In this document: piece by piece, positions 13,110 to 14,965 of the stretch | How the letters are laid out: each line of letters begins with the position of its first letter | How positions within the stretch are numbered: position 1 is the first letter of the stretch | DNA from: Phycisphaerae bacterium SM23_33 | GTDB lineage: Bacteria > Planctomycetota > Phycisphaerae > SM23-33 | Direction: 5' to 3' | NCBI GenBank assembly: GCA_001303665.1 | Contig: LJUF01000030.1 | Span: 1 to 14,965 of the forward strand | DNA length: 14,965 nt | The notes under the pieces: model-generated | Seen by the model: the letters and a program-made list of their open reading frames with translations, nothing else | Told to the model about the DNA's origin: nothing | Database searches by the model: none | Position numbers and translations under genes: made by a program

Positions 13110-14858
13110 ATGCCGACGGTGATGGAAGTGCCGATTGACGAGCTTCGCGGCCGGCCGCTGGGGCGGATCCTGGTGAAGATGGGCAAGGTCCGCCGCGACC
13201 AGGTCCACGAGGCCCTGGAGATTCAAGAGGCCAAGGGCGGGCCGCTGGGGCAGATCCTGCTGGACCTGGGCTACGTTCAAGCGGACGCGCTGACCCTGGC
13301 CCTGGCCTTCCAGGCCGGGATGGAGTACGTGGACCTGTCGAAGACGGACATCCCCGAGGAGGTGATCAAGCAGGTCCCGGCGCAGATGGCCAAGGCCTAC
13401 AAGATCGTCCCGGTGGAGTATGACCAGGCGGGCAACCACCTGACGGTGGCGCTGGCCTCGGCGGACAACTTCCGGGCCACCGACGACCTGCAGATGCTGA
13501 TGGGCTTTCGGGTGACGGCCAAGATCGCCGGCCCGGAGGAGCTGGAGCGGGCGCTGCAGAAATACTACGAGGTGGAGCCGGAATCCATCGGCGAGTTGCT
13601 CAACCAGCTGGCGGAGGATCAGCAGTTCGCGGGCATGGAGAACCGCGGCGAGAGCATCGACCTGGACACGATCAAGGAGATGGCCGAATCCAGCCCCATC
13701 CGCCGGCTGGTGAACATGGTGCTGCTGCAGTCCATTCGCGACCGCTCCAGCGACGTCCACTTCGAGCCGTTCGAGGACGAGTTCAAGATGCGCTACCGCA
13801 TCGACGGGCACCTGTACGAAATGATCCCCCCGCCCAAGTCGATCGCGGTGGCCATCGCCAGCCGGATCAAGGTGATGGCCAACCTGGACATCGCCGAGCG
13901 CCGGGTGCCGCAGGACGGGCGCATCGAGCTGGTCGTCAACGGCCAGCCGGTGGACCTGCGCGTCAGCGTCCTGCCGACCATGTTCGGGGAGAGCGTGGTG
14001 CTGCGCGTCCTGGACCGCAGCCAGGTCAGTCTGGACCTGGAGCGGCTGGGATTTCGCGACGACGACCTGCGGGTCGTCCGGCAGCTGATCCGCCGCCCCA
14101 ACGGCATCATCATCGTCACCGGCCCCACCGGCTCGGGCAAGACCACCACGCTGTACTCGGGCTTGAGCGAGCTCAACGACGTGGCGGTCAAGATCCTCAC
14201 CACCGAGGACCCGGTGGAGTACGACATTGACGGCTTGATCCAGGTTCAGGTCAACCCGGAGATCGGGCTGACGTTCGCCCGCTGCCTGAGGCACTTCCTG
14301 CGGCAGGACCCCGACATCATCCTGGTGGGAGAGATCCGCGACCTGGAGACCGGGGAGATTTCGATTCAGGCCTCGCTGACCGGGCACCTGGTGTTCTCCA
14401 CGCTTCACACCAACGACGCCCCCTCGGCGGTTGCCCGGCTGCTGGACCTGGGGCTGGAGCCGTTCAAGATCACGGCCACGCTGGAGGCCATCGTGGCCCA
14501 GCGGCTGGTGCGCTGCATCTGCCCCCGCTGCAAGGAGGAGTTCATCCCCACCGCGGACATGCTGTGGGAGCTGCAGTTGCGGCCGGAGGACGTGCAGGGC
14601 AGGGTCTTCTACCGCGGCGGCGGCTGTGAGTACTGCCGCGGCATCGGCTACAGCGGCAGGACGGCCATCTTTGAGATCATGGTGATTGACGACGAGATTC
14701 GCGAGCTGATCATGCAGCGTTCCAGCACGAACGTGATTCGCGAGGCCGCCCGGCGGCGCGGCATGCGGACGCTGCGCGACACCGGGCTGCTGGCGATTTA
14801 CGACGGCGTGACCACCATCGAGGAAGTGGTCGCCCAGACCATCTACGAGGAGATGTAG
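13110..14858 (+). CDS. pilB: PilB/GspE-type pilus extension ATPase (second copy)
   Basis: A 582-aa paralogue of the ATPase at 10130 that resembles the textbook family more closely. The N-terminal MshEN-like domain keeps a good first cyclic-di-GMP motif (RPLGRILVKMGKVRRDQVHE on, ending in Gln39), while the second begins with Pro in place of Arg (GPLGQILLDLGYV, ending in Gln68). N2D is at about 195-330 (SSDVHFEP). Walker A GPTGSGKTT is at 338-346, the Asp box TTEDPVEYD at 364-372, Walker B DPDIILVGEIRD at 400-411 and the His box GHLVFSTLHTND at 425-436. Zinc cysteines are 471/474 and 506/509. The start is ATG 13110, preceded by GGGAG at 6 nt and 22 bp after pilT; a longer frame would overlap pilT. 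The downstream pilC-like gene makes this copy the likely main extension motor for that platform. Confidence 0.95.
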   Translation: MPTVMEVPIDELRGRPLGRILVKMGKVRRDQVHEALEIQEAKGGPLGQILLDLGYVQADALTLALAFQAGMEYVDLSKTDIPEEVIKQVPAQMAKAYKIVPVEYDQAGNHLTVALASADNFRATDDLQMLMGFRVTAKIAGPEELERALQKYYEVEPESIGELLNQLAEDQQFAGMENRGESIDLDTIKEMAESSPIRRLVNMVLLQSIRDRSSDVHFEPFEDEFKMRYRIDGHLYEMIPPPKSIAVAIASRIKVMANLDIAERRVPQDGRIELVVNGQPVDLRVSVLPTMFGESVVLRVLDRSQVSLDLERLGFRDDDLRVVRQLIRRPNGIIIVTGPTGSGKTTTLYSGLSELNDVAVKILTTEDPVEYDIDGLIQVQVNPEIGLTFARCLRHFLRQDPDIILVGEIRDLETGEISIQASLTGHLVFSTLHTNDAPSAVARLLDLGLEPFKITATLEAIVAQRLVRCICPRCKEEFIPTADMLWELQLRPEDVQGRVFYRGGGCEYCRGIGYSGRTAIFEIMVIDDEIRELIMQRSSTNVIREAARRRGMRTLRDTGLLAIYDGVTTIEEVVAQTIYEEM

Positions 14859-14918
14859 TAGCGGCAGGCGGGTGGCGCCGGGCCGGCGGGCCCGGGGCCC
14901 CAGCACAGGAGCAGGAAC
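14859..14918 (+). other. Spacer between pilB and pilC
   Basis: 60 bp, very GC-rich, containing GGGCCC palindromes. It ends in AGGAG (14907-14911), the RBS of the next gene, 7 nt before its ATG. No terminator is seen. Confidence 0.5.
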
Positions 14919-14965
14919 ATGCCAAGCTTTCAGTACGAAGCCATGAACAGCGTCGGTCAGGTGGT
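14919..14965 (+). CDS. pilC: PilC/GspF inner-membrane platform protein, N-terminal start only
   Basis: Only 15 codons are inside the window: MPSFQYEAMNSVGQV. The pattern Met-Pro-x-Phe-x-Tyr-x-Ala-x-(Asn/Asp)-x-x-Gly is the usual opening of PilC/GspF proteins, the multispanning platform on which PilB and PilT act. The position directly after pilB and the strong AGGAG support this. The rest lies outside, so the call rests on context and a short motif. Confidence 0.7.
   Translation, partial: MPSFQYEAMNSVGQV

Noticed and set aside
13026..14906. A 626-codon - strand open frame over the second pilB
   Set aside because: It mirrors a gene with every PilB motif; its composition is typical of antisense shadows.

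Overview
This GC-rich bacterial window has no mobile element, CRISPR array or rRNA that I can see. The gene set (multiheme c-type cytochrome, membrane-anchored ankyrin protein, large uncharacterised secreted protein, Der, MgtE, and a pilB-pilT-pilB-pilC block) and the codon use suggest a planctomycete, perhaps of the Phycisphaerae type. That assignment is inference from gene content, not a marker-gene result.

Layout. (1) Bases 1-537, + strand: the C-terminal end of a multiheme cytochrome. It converges on (2) an aldo/keto reductase with two C-terminal [4Fe-4S] motifs (614-1696, -). (3) A membrane-anchored ankyrin-repeat protein (2017-3087, -). (4) A duplication zone at 3324-4789: a class I SAM-dependent methyltransferase (3636-4454, -) lies between two copies of a 258-bp direct repeat. 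The right copy is the true 3' end of the neighbouring secreted-protein gene (4532-6352, -); the left copy is an orphan fragment of it. (5) Housekeeping genes on the - strand: the ribosome-assembly GTPase Der (6668-8035) and the magnesium transporter/channel MgtE (8261-9658). (6) From 9.77 kb the strand switches: a near-consensus sigma-70-type promoter and a leader of about 320 nt precede a type IV pilus / type II secretion-like motor operon. This holds an extension ATPase (10130-11830), a PilT retraction ATPase (11960-13087), a second extension ATPase (13110-14858) and the first codons of the PilC/GspF platform protein (14919 to the edge).

How the genes work together. PilB-type ATPases drive pilus polymerisation through PilC, and PilT drives depolymerisation. 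Two PilB paralogues flank PilT. Their N-terminal MshEN-like domains each keep a different half of the cyclic-di-GMP-binding signature, so they may be tuned differently. mgtE and the pilus operon are divergent, with separate promoter candidates close together at 9717-9801. The other - strand genes look like independent units, since gaps of 200-320 bp separate most of them. The secreted-protein gene has its own very good promoter at 6401-6430.

The least ordinary parts are the repeat-flanked methyltransferase, two adjacent hairpins with + strand polarity between der and mgtE that look like a small RNA or orphan terminator, and the paired, unequally conserved PilB ATPases.
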